Counted from the stretch's first letter, positions 31,262 through 43,614 are shown. The stretch: DNA of 64,000 nucleotides from Rhabditoides inermis (GCA_963966185.1 CAWZYM010000073.1:62001-126000); one strand, 5' to 3'. Numbers and translations: made by a program. Notes: generated by a model from the letters alone, not told the origin.

Positions 31262-32829
31262 ATGAAGATGAATGATAATCTCTTCGAGTCGAGCGCATCC
31301 GAGGTACGTTCACATGCACTATTCCATGAATGACGCTTTCCACACTCACTCTCTACTCTACAGGCACCCGACTTCCAACCCGTGTCCGAAATGAAATCGC
31401 CCTTCCCCGTCGTCGATGTCAAGACCGACTTTGCAGAGTAAGTTTTATTAATGTGATTGCAATTCATGATGTTACCGAGCATTTCAGCCAGGATCTTCTC
31501 TCGTTGTATCAGAACTTTGAGGAGCAGATTTCGCAGTTGGAAAGGGACATTCGGCAGCAGAAGGAGAGCTCGGTCAACGCCAAGACAGCAATCACATTCG
31601 AGCAACTGCGCACCATTCACGAGTGAGTTGTAGAAGAGTCAATGACTCATTGTCAATCTATTTTAGGCTGGGCAAGGTTCTTGGTCCTCAAAAGGAGATG
31701 TTGTTCGACCGAGTATGTCGGGCAGCCGACATACAGAGAGCGTCATTGAAGAACCGTCTCAAGCAGAACAAGGAGGCCCGTTTGATTGAACACCTATCAT
31801 AAACTGATCTTGTGTTTCAGAAGTTCGAGCCGGTCAATTCGCAGCCCATGTTTGAACCTCGCGGTGATCTCATGAACATCAACCTTCTCTCAACCCTCTC
31901 TCCCTTTGGAGCCATGCCGGCGGTGAGAAAGCAACATTAATGGTCATATCCATATTCGGCTTCATCATCTCTGCTCTATTCAGTTTTCTCCCGGACCTGA
32001 CCGTCTGAGCCCGGAGGTGCGTTCTCCTGACACCACTCAGAGGCTGCCGGTAACCCGGTGCGCCGACTTGCTCTACATCGGTTTCCGTTATGACGAGGTG
32101 GCCGAGGTGAGTCAATGTCAAAGTCCAAAGCGACCTTTTTCGGCAAATGGTTCGATCAGCCGGCGCTATCTGTGTCTTTCTTTTGCTCACACGACTTCAT
32201 CATCTAATCTCTATCGCCGTCCATATAATATGCGAGACTGGCACGTCAAAATCCATGATAACGCTGCGGCGCAGGCACAGTGCGACGCTTATCAGCGTGA
32301 TCATCACAAGATTGCGAGAGGAGAAGACTATGGACATACAACACAAATAGCAACGTGGCGAGAATCGATTCCAAAGTCCGGTATTGCAGTTGAACCGCAG
32401 CTACACGAGTCACAAGCAGCAGGCGAGCGAGGAAGACAGCTCGGATGTCGCCTTCGGAAACTACCTATCCACAACGTACGATACACATGAACACATAGTT
32501 ATGTGAAGTCGCACTCCCATAATACTTGTAGGACTAACGACACCCTGAAAAGCATCGGGTACGCATACAACCTGCTGGAGCTGGGGTATACGAGGAAGGA
32601 AGTGCGAGAGGCGCTCAATTATCAAGTAAGTGGTAGTGGCACAAAGGCAATGCGAGGGAACAACAACGTGTTTCAGAAGCTGCGAGTCAAGTCGGAAGAA
32701 GACGAGGCAGAGGCGCCTTCGAGAAAGAGGAAGAACAACACCGGTGGACTGAAACTCGACCAACTCTTCTGCAATGCAAAGAACACCAACGACAGACTAG
32801 CCGACTTCGTCAACGCCGCGCAACAATAA
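31262..32829 (+). CDS. Unrecognised coiled-coil protein
   Basis: About eight exons. The ATG at 31262 gives MKMNDNLFESSASE; later exons read SEMKSPFPVVDVKTDF, then a heptad-rich helix (LLSLYQNFEEQISQLERDIR), LGPQKEMLFDR, NSQPMFEPRGDLMNINLLST, FSPGPDRLSPEVRSPDTTQ, LNRSYTSHKQQASEEDSSDV, then SIGYAYNLLELGYTRKEVRE, which resembles a UBA-like or other small helical bundle. A basic stretch SRKRKNNTGG and the end DFVNAAQQ follow. No signal peptide. Function unknown; the basic patch would permit nuclear location. One junction is ambiguous: either CGA|GTATGT (31711) joins AAG at 31821, dropping a helix, or a non-canonical GC donor near 31779 keeps it. An AATAAA lies at 32921. Confidence 0.7.
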
Positions 32830-33335
32830 GGAGAAACGAATAGGATATGATGAAACGCGCTTGTACATATTATGTGCTAATTTGATTTATGAACCAATTT
32901 CGCTATGTGATGATGACGATAATAAACTCAGAGAGAAAATCCATAGAAAGATAAATCAACTGTATATTATGCAAACATGAGGTTGTACAAAACGTCGTGG
33001 TAAAATAATAGAAGGAAATAACACAGAAGAAAACTAATACAATACAGGAAACGATGAAGTGAGGTGAGTGCGCAACAAAGGTGATTTCAAATCTCTAGTA
33101 TTTCCCGCGCATTCAATACTTCACACTTCACTATAGAGCGATAGACATCTATCTCGGAGCAAAATAATGTGAATAGTGATCAAGTCGAAACATATACGAA
33201 CAGACAAAAGTATCATTTTACAATTTGGATGATGTTTAAAAACAGTTAGTGAACTGCATCCCACTACTGTATCGGGGAGCTCATTTGAAAAAAAACCCGA
33301 ACTACCCTGAACGCAAAACTACCGTATACCGGCGG
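32830..33335. other. Intergenic, 3' flank of the coiled-coil gene
   Basis: AT-rich; AATAAA at 32921-32926 is the likely polyadenylation signal of the upstream gene. Otherwise nothing recognised until the LINE tail. Confidence 0.5.
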
Positions 33336-34180
33336 GTTCGGGTTGAAATCAAATCAAATCAAATCAAATCATTTATCCGGTATCGCATCATATGATAAAG
33401 TGTTTAGCTCTCAAGTTGATAGCGCCGGGAGGTAAGCTTCATCCATCTCGTCGGGTTTGCGTTCATCGCAATTCGTCTCCAATCGTCCTTCGGGGCACTC
33501 GGGTCATCATCGGCTACAGTATCCTTGAACTCGTCCGTCCACTCGGTATAGGGAGCTCCGCGCAGCCCCTTCTTCTTCGGCCACCAGTCAAGCACACGTC
33601 TTGTCCACCGGTCATCGTCGCACATCATCGTCTTCCTTGCGAACTTCCACTTTCTGCTCCTGATCTCGCACAGCACGTCTCTCAGCCCAGTCCGTCGTCG
33701 AATGTCCCGCGAGGGAACCTGATCCGACAACCGTAGTCCGAGCATCTTTCTCTCCATTCTCCTCTGCACTCCTCGTAGCTTCTTCAGATCGTCCACGTTC
33801 AAGCTCCAGGTCTCACATCCATACGTCAGCGAGGGCAGCACCGACAGTCGGAAAACGCTCCTCTTCAGTCTCATCGGAGCCCTTTTCAGCATCAAGAAGT
33901 ATCCGTGTCGAAAGAACGCGCTCCACCCTCTCTGCACTCTCCGCTTCACTTCTTCCGCGTCGTCGTACAGAAAGCTCAGCTCGCGTCCCAGGTAGACAAA
34001 TCTGTCCACGTAGTCGACAGCAACTCCATTCAGCTCGATCTTATTCTTCTTCGGCCCATTCGTCATGACGAACGTCTTCTTCCTGTTGATCTTCAGCCCG
34101 AACTGCTCGCTCTTCTCCGCCACCGCGCGTAGCATCATCTCCGCAGCTGCGATTGACTTTGCGAATAACACGAAAACGGG
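33336..34180 (-). mobile_element. 5'-truncated RTE-like non-LTR retrotransposon (LINE)
   Basis: An open frame at 34171-33404 encodes the C-terminal part of a LINE reverse transcriptase: SEQFGLKINRKKTFVM, VDRFVYLGRELSF, LPSLTYGCETWSL, VQRRMERKMLGLRL, IRRRTGLRDVL and DRWTRRVLDWWPKKKG. These are the post-YADD thumb and tail motifs of RTE/BovB-like elements. The endonuclease and most of the RT domain are missing. Past the stop, six GATTT pentamers (33345-33370) form a simple-repeat 3' tail, characteristic of RTE elements rather than poly(A). The open frame has no internal stops, suggesting a fairly recent insertion. Confidence 0.88.
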
Positions 34181-34819
34181 TTGAAAACGGTCGACTTTCT
34201 CGGTTATCTCCCGCCCTCGCTAGATGGCAGAAGTTGCTGGAGAATACTACAACTATATCGAGAATCTCACTTTGTATGTCATCCAAAACTACTGGGTCTG
34301 TTCATCACTCACTGTGTGATGATCGCTCCATCATCAAAACTTACAAGTTCGTTCAAGTAAATAATGCAGATAAAGCAACAGCTTTTTTCAAAGACAAAGG
34401 TTATCATTTGCATTTGCACAGTGATACAGAAAAAAAAAACACATGTGACACTCGAAATCATTTCGCTTCTTTCACTCATCAGTTGAGACAAACACTCCAA
34501 TATTTCTTACCAGGAAATACAGAATAGTACATTTTATTTATATTTTTTAGTGTCCTGATACACGTGGGAGCTCCGTTATGGGTGAACAACACTTTCATGT
34601 CATGTAACAAACTGTCAAGGTTCGGTTTCACACGCAAGGAGGGATCAAATCCCGAGCGGAAGTGATAGGGACGTGCGAAGAGAGTGCGAACGAACAGCAA
34701 ACAGGCGGGGACAGTCACCGCAGACTGCGATATCCATCCCCTATCAAATCACATCCATTATCACCCTATCACCCTCTCACTCTCACAGCCACTCACAGCC
34801 CCCTCTCACTGCCGCAGCC
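34181..34819. other. Intergenic, upstream of the first Kunitz/EB gene
   Basis: About 640 bases. A plus-strand open frame to 34527 has no recognisable domain. TCACCCTATCACCCTCTCACTCTCACAGCC just before the ATG is a pyrimidine-rich leader. Confidence 0.45.
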
Positions 34820-37573
34820 ATGCGGTACGCTATTCCCATAGGTACGTTTTCATACTAGTATTCATAGATAGGTATCCGTTACAGTACTCCTCTTTCTCGA
34901 CTCGGTATTCGCCTATTGTGAGGAGGGCGCAAAATGCGACGAGTGCGATTTGATCAAGGTCGGTTTCTAAAACGTATAAGACTACTTAAAACGTATGTTT
35001 AGGTTGGCCAGCCGTGCAACACCTATGAGAAGATGCCCTACTATCACTGCGATGAGGCGACGAAGTGAGTGACGTCATTTGCCATCCAGTGATGTAAGCA
35101 TTTCAGCATCGTCAAATACACCCCCTCCAAGTACCTGATCTGTGCCAATGACGAAATGAAAGTGTTCGACTGCAGTCTGGGGGTACGGTAGTTGTTACTG
35201 TGCTTGTCCTACCGTAATTCATTGCAGAATGATTCCTCGGTGGTGTTCAATCCGATCGAAAGAGATTGCACTAAGGATGAGAGTGTGGAACAAAGAAGGA
35301 AGAAGAGGAGCAGTCCAGGTAAAACAGCTTACATTCTGAAACGATGTCTTCAACAGTATTGATGATTGTGTGTGGCATGCCTGCAGGGGCATCTCGCGTG
35401 GGCGACGCGTGTTCCTTCAACACCGACTGCCAGCGAGGCATGTTCTGTGCCGGTGGACAGTGCGGGTGTCTATCCGACTATGTCGCCATCGCACAACACT
35501 GCTGGCAGAGTGAGTCTCCTTCGTATAGACTCTTCCTCGAGAGTACCTCGTTCGTTGCAGAAGTGAATCCCGGGGAGGCGGGTTGCGTCGAGTCTCGGCA
35601 GTGCGAGGCAGTGTGGCCGGGTGCCGAGTGCTCCTCCAGTGGAGTGTGCGAGTGTCCAGATGGGAAGATCGCCAGCCGGTCAGTCACTCTCTCCCTCCCT
35701 TCCCTCCTCATCCTCTCCTTCAGCACTCGCGATGGCACAGTGTGTGTTTCCGCCCGAATGCCCCCGTCGTGTCCCCTTCCAGAGGCCCATGGAGAAGTGA
35801 GACCACCCACGAAGATTGAACCATCCTCTTTTCAGGAACCCAACCCCGCCACAGTGCTGGCCAATCCGGATACGCACCCGCTGGCATATAACACATACAT
35901 GTAAGTGATGTGCACAGTAGTCTATGATGTGCATGTATGCAGGCCTGTTCTCTGCACGTCCACATCGACTGAAGTTCACAATTCGAACGGCGGAGACGGC
36001 AGTACTTGGTGTATCTATCCGAATGGAGACGAGGACATCTATATTGGCAAGTCTTTACATTACAGAGAAGGGTGAACCCCCCCCCCCCCCCATCATTTTA
36101 GCCGATCTGTTCAACTGTGTCCGGCATCCTCTCATCACATCCACCACATTCGATCAATACGCCGATTCGATCGACGGAATCTGCTGTCACAGCAGAGGTA
36201 CGCATATTCATAGAATATTTACTTTCCCTGAAGTACACAAGTCAGTAGAGACCGACCGGGTGTGAATTGGATCGCTATCTCTCGCCAATCAAACAGATAT
36301 CTGATATCTCGCCTCAAAACAAACAGACCGAGACTGTTCGTGTCTGGACGGCACATGCAGGCGCGCCCCGGCAGTGCCAGCCTGCGATTATCAAGTACCG
36401 TACACCACATACAGTACCACCTTCCAGCGTACGTCTGCATCCAGCCGCTGGAAGCCGGAGACGAGCCGTCCGTGGCGCGCTGGTGGTGAGTGACGTCATT
36501 GCAACCAATCAATCAAAACATTCAATAAATGAAGGTTCAATGCGGCCACTGGCACATGTGTGCAGTTCATGTGGGATCCATCTACGACTGCGGGAGCTTC
36601 TCCCAACAACTTCCGAACAAGCGAACACTGCGAGAGCTACTGTCGAGATAGTGAGAATCTCTCCCCTCCTCTCTACCTCTCTCTACCTCTCTCTACCTCT
36701 CTCTCTCTCTCTCTCTCCCTCTCTCCCTCTCCCTCTCCTCTCTCTCTCTCTCTCTCTCTACCTCTACCTCTCTACGTCTCTCTTGCAGGCTGCACTCGCG
36801 GCTCGGTGGAGTTCACCCGTGGTTCGTCGATGATATTGGAGGAGCAGCCAGTGGGACAGTGTCTGATGGGAGGGGGCAAGTGTGGAGGGGGACCACCAAT
36901 GCCACATGTACGGCAGCCAGCAGACATGCTGCCCCACTACTGGTGAGGAGTAGGAGTAGGAGGGAGGAGGGAGGAGGGAGGAGGGAGGAGGGAGGAGGGA
37001 GGAGGGAGGAGGGAGGAGGGAGGAGGGAGGAGGGAGGAGGGAGGAGGAGGAGGGAGGAGGGAGGAGGGAGGAGGGAGGAGGGGGAGGAGGAGGAGGAGGG
37101 AGGAGGGAGGAGGGAGGAGGGAGGAGGGAGGAGGGAGGAGGGAGGAGGGAGGAGGAGGAGGAGGAGGGAGGAGGGAGGAGGGAGGAGGGAGGAGGGAGGA
37201 GGGAGGAGGGAGGAGGGAGGAGGGAGGAGGAGGAGGAGGGAGGAGGGAGGAGGGAGGAGGGAGGAGGGAGGAGGGAGGAGGGAGGAGGAGGAGGGAGGAG
37301 GGAGGAGGGAGGAGGGAGGAGGGAGGAGGGAGGAGGGAGGAGGGAGGAGGGAGGAGGGAGGAGGGAGGAGGGAGGAGGAGGAGGGAGGAGGGAGGAGGGA
37401 GGAGGGAGGAGGGAGGAGGGAGGAGGGAGGAGGGAGGAGGGAGGAGGAAAGGAGGGGGGAGGAAAGGAGTTGATTCTTGCAGCCCACATCTGCAGTCCGT
37501 TCGGCGGTCGTGCGTACCCCAGTCGTCCGATGGAGCCATTCGACAGAGGAGTGCTCGTAGCGGGACAGTGAGT

Positions 37574-37631
<58 letters not shown>

Positions 37632-38876
37632 AAGTCACATTTCAGGAAGCCCTCCACTCGCTACTACTACGACTCGGAGTTGGGCAGGCGAGTCAAAGCA
37701 AGCCATCCATCCATCCATCACAATTGATCGACCCCTTTCCCTTTACAGATGCACCAACTTCATTTTCCAAGGCCTCGGCAACTTCAACAACTTCCTCACC
37801 AAGCAGGACTGCGAGGGATTCTGCGCCAAACGTGAGTCGAGGAGACAGTCAATCAATAACCAATCGATACCAGTTGTGTGCGAGAACGGCTCGCCCCTTC
37901 GTATGGGGGAAGAGTGGCAGCGTTGCGAGGCGAACACAGACTGTCCCTCCTCCCACCAGTGTCAGAGCAGCCACAAGGTCTGCTGCCCCACTGCACGTGA
38001 GTTTATCATTCCATTGATAATCACTGATGACGTCAATCAGAATCTCTGTGCACACAGCCGAAGCGCGTCGGAGATTGCACATCTTCTACAAGGAGGTTAG
38101 CGATGACGTTATCGCCAAAATCATAGCATGATTGCAGATATTGGTACAACGCAGCCAGCCGGCAGTGCGAAGCATTCCAATACACTGGATGTCAGGGGAA
38201 TGACAACAACTTTGCCCAATTGCAAGACTGCCAGAGCAAGTGCAAGGGCGTAGGAGGTATATCCACTTATCATTATAGTTATGACGTCATTGATATTTCA
38301 GTTGAGCCCAAGTGTCCTCACGGTCGTGCGTATCGCAGTCGCGAAGGAGTATTCCAGCAGTGCAACCGAAAGGTAATCCGTTCAGCCATCATTAGTTTCT
38401 AGCATCGGTGGTTCAGTGGTAGAATGCTCGCCTGCCACGCGGACGGCCCGGGTTCGATTACCGGCCGATGCAACGTTTTTGATAATTTTTGTTGATCTTA
38501 TGCAGATTAAAAATGCCCTAATGTTGTGAAACTTGGATCTTTATAGATGTTTCATATTTTTACAGGGCTTGGCTTGTCCGCCGAACTATGTGTGCGAATT
38601 CGACGGAACATCGCACGGATGCTGTCCTACCAAAGGTGAGAAGCCTGCCTAGTTGCAAGAAAATAAGACGAATCAATACGTATCACAATTCAATTATCTT
38701 CTATTTCATCTTTTTTTTAGCGTTCACCTGCTCTCTAAACTCAGACAAAGGAGTCACGTGTGGATCTGGTAATAAGGGAACACTGATGCCGTCATAATAA
38801 ATATCCTTGTCTAGGCTCATCATTCCGCTACTTCTTCAATCCCTCGAAGCAGGCGTGCGAAACATACAGGTAGGGT

Positions 38877-38951
<75 letters not shown>

Positions 38952-39688
38952 TTCTCTTCAAGGTACGCCGGCTGTGACGGCAACAGCAACAACTTCCTGT
39001 CTGCGGAGGAGTGCGAGACGTACTGTGGAGCTGGAGGTATGGCTTCCTTCCTTCCATCAGACAGGTCCCTGCAGGATGTCCGAATGGGGGCCAGCCTCTG
39101 CGGTCGGACGGCAATCAGCAGAGGGAGTGCGGGGAGGCGTCGCCCTGTCCAGGCACGCACGACTGCATCTCCATCCCCTCCAACGGACTGGTCGCCTACC
39201 GCTGCTGCCCCACCAAGGGTACGCACAACATGAACACTCCAAAACCTTTCCCACCTGTCTTGTCTGAAGCTGTTTTGGACACTTTATGACCATAGGTCTG
39301 TCTGCTACTCAACTTTTTTCAGTTCACATCTGCAGTCAGTCGCCACAGCAAGGCAACCACTGCTCCAAGGTTTGCAACCGACACATAATAAATATCAATC
39401 GCTATTTTCAGTTCCAAGTGCCGCAGCCGCGTTTCTACTTCAATATTGTCACCAAGGAGTGCACTACGTTCCAGTACAATGGTACAGGAACACAGTGTAT
39501 AGTTCGCAATACTGCAGCTTTCAATATGGCGCCATCTTTTTTATGATGATGTGTAGGTAGTCATTCGATTCAGGCTGCAACGGCAATCTGAACAATTTCG
39601 GATCGGCGGCCGATTGCCAGAACTTCTGCTCCTCTGCGGGGTGTGGGGTGGGAGAGGTGGCATACAAGGATGCCAACACCAAGAAGGT

Positions 39689-39750
<62 letters not shown>

Positions 39751-40103
39751 GGAGAGAGAGAGAGAATGCCTGTCTAGGTGTATGACTGCAACAACGTGCT
39801 GAAGAACAGCTGTCCGTCCAACTTCCAGTGTCGATACAATGGGCTCACCTCGCAGTATGTGTGCTGTGGAAGCACCGGCATGGGTGAGTGGAAGATCGAT
39901 GGATACATCATCGTGGGTGGTCTACGGTCTGCGGACCACCCACGAAGATGCAGACCACCCACGACGCCCCTTTCAGACGTGTGCCCGAAGGGAGAGCGCG
40001 CGTTCCTCTCTCCATTCGACGAGAGTGTGCGGGAGTGTGCAGTTCATGTGGCCGGATCATGCCCCGCCGACTTCCTCTGCAGATTCAGGTACTCCCTTCC
40101 CTC

Positions 40104-40158
<55 letters not shown>

Positions 40159-43011
40159 TTCTCATTCCATCTCCATTTCAGCTCGTCCCGCAACCGCTAC
40201 CACTGCTGTGCTCCCACCGGCGATAGTGCGTGTCTTTCCTTTTTTTCTTTTCTACTTGAACCTCTCTTTCGCTGAGTTTTGCGACTTTTTCGAGTGCTCC
40301 TCTCATTTTTTCGCGGGCGTGACAGAAATATGAAGAGAAAAGTGCGAAGAGCAAACAAAAACACGCGGTGACAGACTGAAATAGAACCGCGCGCATGACT
40401 CGATGGGAAAAAATGAAAAAGCATTCCAAACATATTATGAACCACCTTTAGACGTTTGCCCGGACGGAAGAGCACTGTTCCGCACACCCAAAACGATTCT
40501 GCCAGTCAGGTAATGAAACAATGTTGAGCATTTCAAGGAGCCATGGATTTCAGGTGCACCATGAACTCTAAGAACACATGTCAGGATGGGTATTCCTGTC
40601 AGAGCAGGTCCAAGGACGTGCTGCAAGGATTCTGCTGTTCTGCCAAGAGTCAGTACCCCTTCGCCCTCTCTCCCCTCTTTCTCTTTCTCTCTCCCTCTCT
40701 CTCTCTCTCCAATCCTCTCCTCTCCAGACATCTGCAAGGGCGATGCCGAGTTCCTTCTGGATGACAAGACGAAGATGCCTCGCATCTGCTCTCCGGGCGC
40801 ATTTGTCTCCTGTCCCACCGGATACAGGTGATGCCTCCCCCTCTCTTCTCACTCTACTCTTCCCTCAGATGCCACACTTCCTCCAAGTCTGCGTCCACTG
40901 GCTTCTGCTGTAAGGGAGAGATCAACGCCATCACTGAGGGCTGTCCACCCGGAGAGTACGCCTACGCAAAGCGCGGAGAGGTGACCCTGTACCGCAATGA
41001 CGTCATTTTATCCGTTTTAGGTGGTGGTGTGTGATCCGTTCAACCCTGCTAACAAGCCGTGCCCGTCTGCCTACTCTTGTCAGTTCGCAGTCGCCTTCCA
41101 GAGATATCAGTGCTGTGGAAAGGAGCCAATCGAAGAGGAGGAGGAGGAGCAGAGGGGTGAGTGAGGGAGGAGGAGAAGTGAAGGAGTGAGTGAAGGAGCA
41201 GGGGAAGGAGAAGGGGGAGGAACAGAGGGCTAAGTGGAGGAGAAGGAGCAGAGGGGGAGTGGAGAAGAGTTGAGAAGGATAACGAGGAGGAAGATGAGAA
41301 CAGAAGCACTAGCAGGAGCAGAAGAACTGTGTACATTGAGCCGTGTAGCCTTTTGGGCATTTGGTCCCCATCCCCTAAGTGCGAGCCTGTGTGAGGCCAC
41401 ACCGAAATGCACTGCTTCTCCCTCTCTCCCTCTCTCCCACTCGCAATGTTTGCAAAAAGAACTCGCCGCCCTCTGTCTGTCAGCGCTCTCTTCCCCCACC
41501 ACACTCCCTCGCCGCTCTCTCTGATTGGTTGCACGCACGGCCGGTGATTACAGGTGTTCACCACAAAAGATACTGTTTGAGGAGTGACCTAGCCGGAAGC
41601 GGCACCGCCACATTCCACACAACAACCAATCACACAATCAGCCGATCGATAAATCGATAAACCGTATCACGGTGCATATGTTTGTCTTGTGCCGTGATCC
41701 GATGAGGTCAACTCCCCTCATAAGAGTGCATACAAGGTGGCTACTCTCGAGGCTTGCTTGTCTTTGTCGTCTCTTTTTGGGTGGAGACCACTTAGTCTCT
41801 TTGAGAGGAGAGCCGCCAGCGGGAATGCGCCTTGTACAAACTTCCACAAACACACGTCACAAACTGTTTGTACACAAACACAATGCAACTTTACAGAATT
41901 CGGCTGTTCCGGGCAGCAAGTGGCTTTCGTGGAAAACGATTCGCCCATGGTTCGTGCGGTACGATGGACGAAGAGGGTACGATGTGTACGTGTTGCAGGT
42001 GTGCACATCCTCACAGAACAACTGCCCCACTGGATACTTCTGCCAGTTCAGCCAGAAGAACAGCCAATTCCAGTGCTGCGGACAGAAAGCAGGCAAGAAA
42101 TATACAGAGGGGGGGGGAGAGAGAATGACGTCATTCCAGGTTGTCCTTACGATTCGGTCGCTTTCATCGACCTCTCCGGTCAGCCGAAGGAGTGTTCCCT
42201 CCGCTCCTCCACTTGCCCCGAGGGATACACCTGTCAGCAGGCCAGGGTATGTCATTGTCACTCTGCCACATGATATGTCTGTCACAGGGCCGGACCATCT
42301 GCTGCACTGGTGCCGTCAAGAAACCGATGCTCAGTCGTCAGCCGGGGATTCTTCCCATGCAAACCACAACAACGACTGTGTCTACCACAACCGTCACGAC
42401 CACTCCCCGCCCTGAGACAACCACGAGGAAGCAGTGTCCCGCCGATACGATACAGACGAATGGAAAGTGCAAGTGAGCATTGCATTGGTGAAAGACTCAG
42501 TCACGAACACTTCCGTCTAGAAAACGCGGTTCGATCGGCTCTGCGTGTCTTCTGTCGACGCAGTGCAACCACGGATCAGAGTGCATAGCGCAGATATGCC
42601 GCTGTCCCAAGGGAACGGAACAGGTGCGAGCGAAGTGGAAGCCTCATCTCCAGTCTCCTATTCAGATGGACGACGAATGCGTGAAGCCGCGTGCGGTCTG
42701 CGAGCCGGATCAGATCGAGAAGGAGGGGCGGTGTCTGTCGCGAGTCTCCATCGGGGCATCCTGCGAGGCAGCCGAGCAGTGCACGAGTGGGGCCAATTGC
42801 GTGGGCGGAGTGTGCGCCTGTCCAGCCGGATCGGCAGGGTACAATGGACGGTGTTACGGTGAGAGAGGGGGAGAGGGAGAGAGAGGGAGAGAGAGGGAGA
42901 GAGAGAGAGAGAGAGAAAAAAGAGAGAGAGGGAGAGAGAGAGAGAGGAGGGGGGGGAGAGAGAGAGAGAGGGAGAGAGGGAGGAGGGGGAGAGAGAGAGA
43001 GAGGGAGGAGG

Positions 43012-43049
<38 letters not shown>

Positions 43050-43614
43050 AGGGAGAGTGCTCCTTTGCAGACAACCTGTGTGGCATCGGTCGCCTGTCGC
43101 AGCTGCGAGAAGGCGAGGCTATCGTGTGTGCCGGGGCGACCAAGTGTCCCCGACCCAGTCAGTGCACGTACAGCAAAATAGCCAAAAACTACCTGTGCTG
43201 CGTCAAGGTGACGACGCATCGTGACGCAGCGTCTTGCGTCATCCAATCCATTTTCAGATGGCGTCGTCTCGGCAGGCGGTCAAGTCGGCGTCTGGAAAGT
43301 GTCCCGGCGGCGGGCAGCCACTGTTGTTCCCCTCGAATAACGTGAGAGAGATGAGAGGAATGAGAATGACGCTCCCTTTCAGATGCCACTAGTCTGCTCC
43401 TCCCAACAGCGGTGTCCGAAGACGCACTCGTGCGTGAACAAGCGATGCTGTCCCAAGACACCCAGAAGGAAACGAGAGACGGTCTGTCCCCGCGGATACG
43501 CGACCATCGACGGACGATGCGGTGGGTGGATCGGCAGTAAACAGTCGGTTGATCAGCTGATGACTTCTCTTTTCAGTGCGATTGGATCACCGCCGTCTCC
43601 CACGCGAGCCTTGA
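34820..43614 (+). CDS. Large secreted multi-domain protein: EB-type, Kunitz and cysteine-rich (lustrin-like) repeats, copy 1
   Basis: About 45 small exons. The ATG at 34820 and exon 2 form a signal peptide (MRYAIPIVLLFLDSVFA). A Cys-rich N-domain ends in a furin site (RRKKR). An EB-like block follows (CSFNTDCQRGMFCAGGQCGC). Five Kunitz-like domains come next; most show FxYxGCxGNxNNF (for example [13 protein letters not shown]), whereas the first lacks the central Cys. Between and after them are about ten cysteine repeats of the form CPxGYxCQxS...xxCC ([31 protein letters not shown]). There is a Thr-rich linker (TTTTTVSTTTVTTTPRPETT), an EB module (CEAAEQCTSGANC) and a second basic site (RRKR). 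It ends LDHRRLPREP. No transmembrane segment. Probably a cuticle or matrix protein; protease inhibition is doubtful given the P1 residues. Exon list is by eye. Confidence 0.85.
36660..36786. repeat. (CT)n/(CTAC) microsatellite after the first Kunitz domain
   Basis: Pyrimidine-rich tract in the intron following CESYCRD. The same intron of the second paralogue also holds a (CT)n tract. Confidence 0.9.
36957..37463. repeat. (GGAGGGA)n array, about 500 bp
   Basis: Purine-only array of GGAGGGA heptamers with occasional GGA inserts, entirely within one intron of the first Kunitz/EB gene. The strand carrying the G runs is the coding strand, so the pre-mRNA would contain them. Confidence 0.97.
37578..37631. 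repeat. (GA)n microsatellite
   Basis: Pure GA dinucleotide run in an intron just before the second Kunitz domain. Confidence 0.95.
38402..38472 (+). tRNA. tRNA-Gly(GCC)-like gene in an intron, probably a decayed copy
   Basis: 71 bases with a perfect 7-bp acceptor stem (GCATCGG/CCGATGC), a D-arm and A-box-like GTGGTTCAGTGGTAG, anticodon loop CTGCCAC (GCC) and B-box GGTTCGATTAC. Two stem positions are broken: C27-A43 in the anticodon stem and, more seriously, G53-A61 in the T stem, where a G-C pair is nearly universal. No CCA is encoded, as expected. It lies in the sense direction inside an intron of the first Kunitz/EB gene. The decay makes a pseudogene more likely than a working tRNA. Confidence 0.75.
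38881..38948. repeat. (GA)n microsatellite splitting the fourth Kunitz domain
   Basis: GA run in the intron between ACETYR and [11 protein letters not shown]. Confidence 0.95.
39690..39768. repeat. (GA)n microsatellite
   Basis: GA run in the intron after VAYKDANTKK. Confidence 0.95.
39912..39944 (+). other. Intronic inverted repeat, 11-bp arms
   Basis: CGTGGGTGGTC (39912-39922) and GACCACCCACG (39934-39944) are perfect reverse complements around an 11-nt loop; a further copy of GACCACCCAC follows at 39953. The whole lies in a short intron whose 3' splice site is near 39977. Confidence 0.85.
42862..43055. repeat. (GA)n/(GAGGG) microsatellite
   Basis: Nearly 200 bases of purine repeats in the intron after the EB module (SAGYNGRCY). 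Confidence 0.95.

Noticed and set aside
33345..33370. Telomere-like or stand-alone satellite (AAATC)n
   Set aside because: It directly follows the LINE open frame in the correct orientation and is best read as its 3' tail.
34153..34527. Plus-strand ORF between the LINE and the Kunitz/EB gene
   Set aside because: No homology recognised, partly antisense to the LINE end; could be decayed sequence but there is no evidence for a gene.
36764..37657. Open frames of up to 297 codons encoding PPSSLL or RREEGG repeats
   Set aside because: Products of the (GGAGGGA)n array, in both strands, overlapping real exons of the Kunitz/EB gene in other frames.
41160..41895. A separate gene inside the large intron of Kunitz/EB copy 1
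   Set aside because: Open frames there are short and low-complexity, and the flanking exons (QCCGKEPIEEEEEEQR and EFGCSGQQVAFVEND) join in keeping with the repeat pattern of the paralogue.
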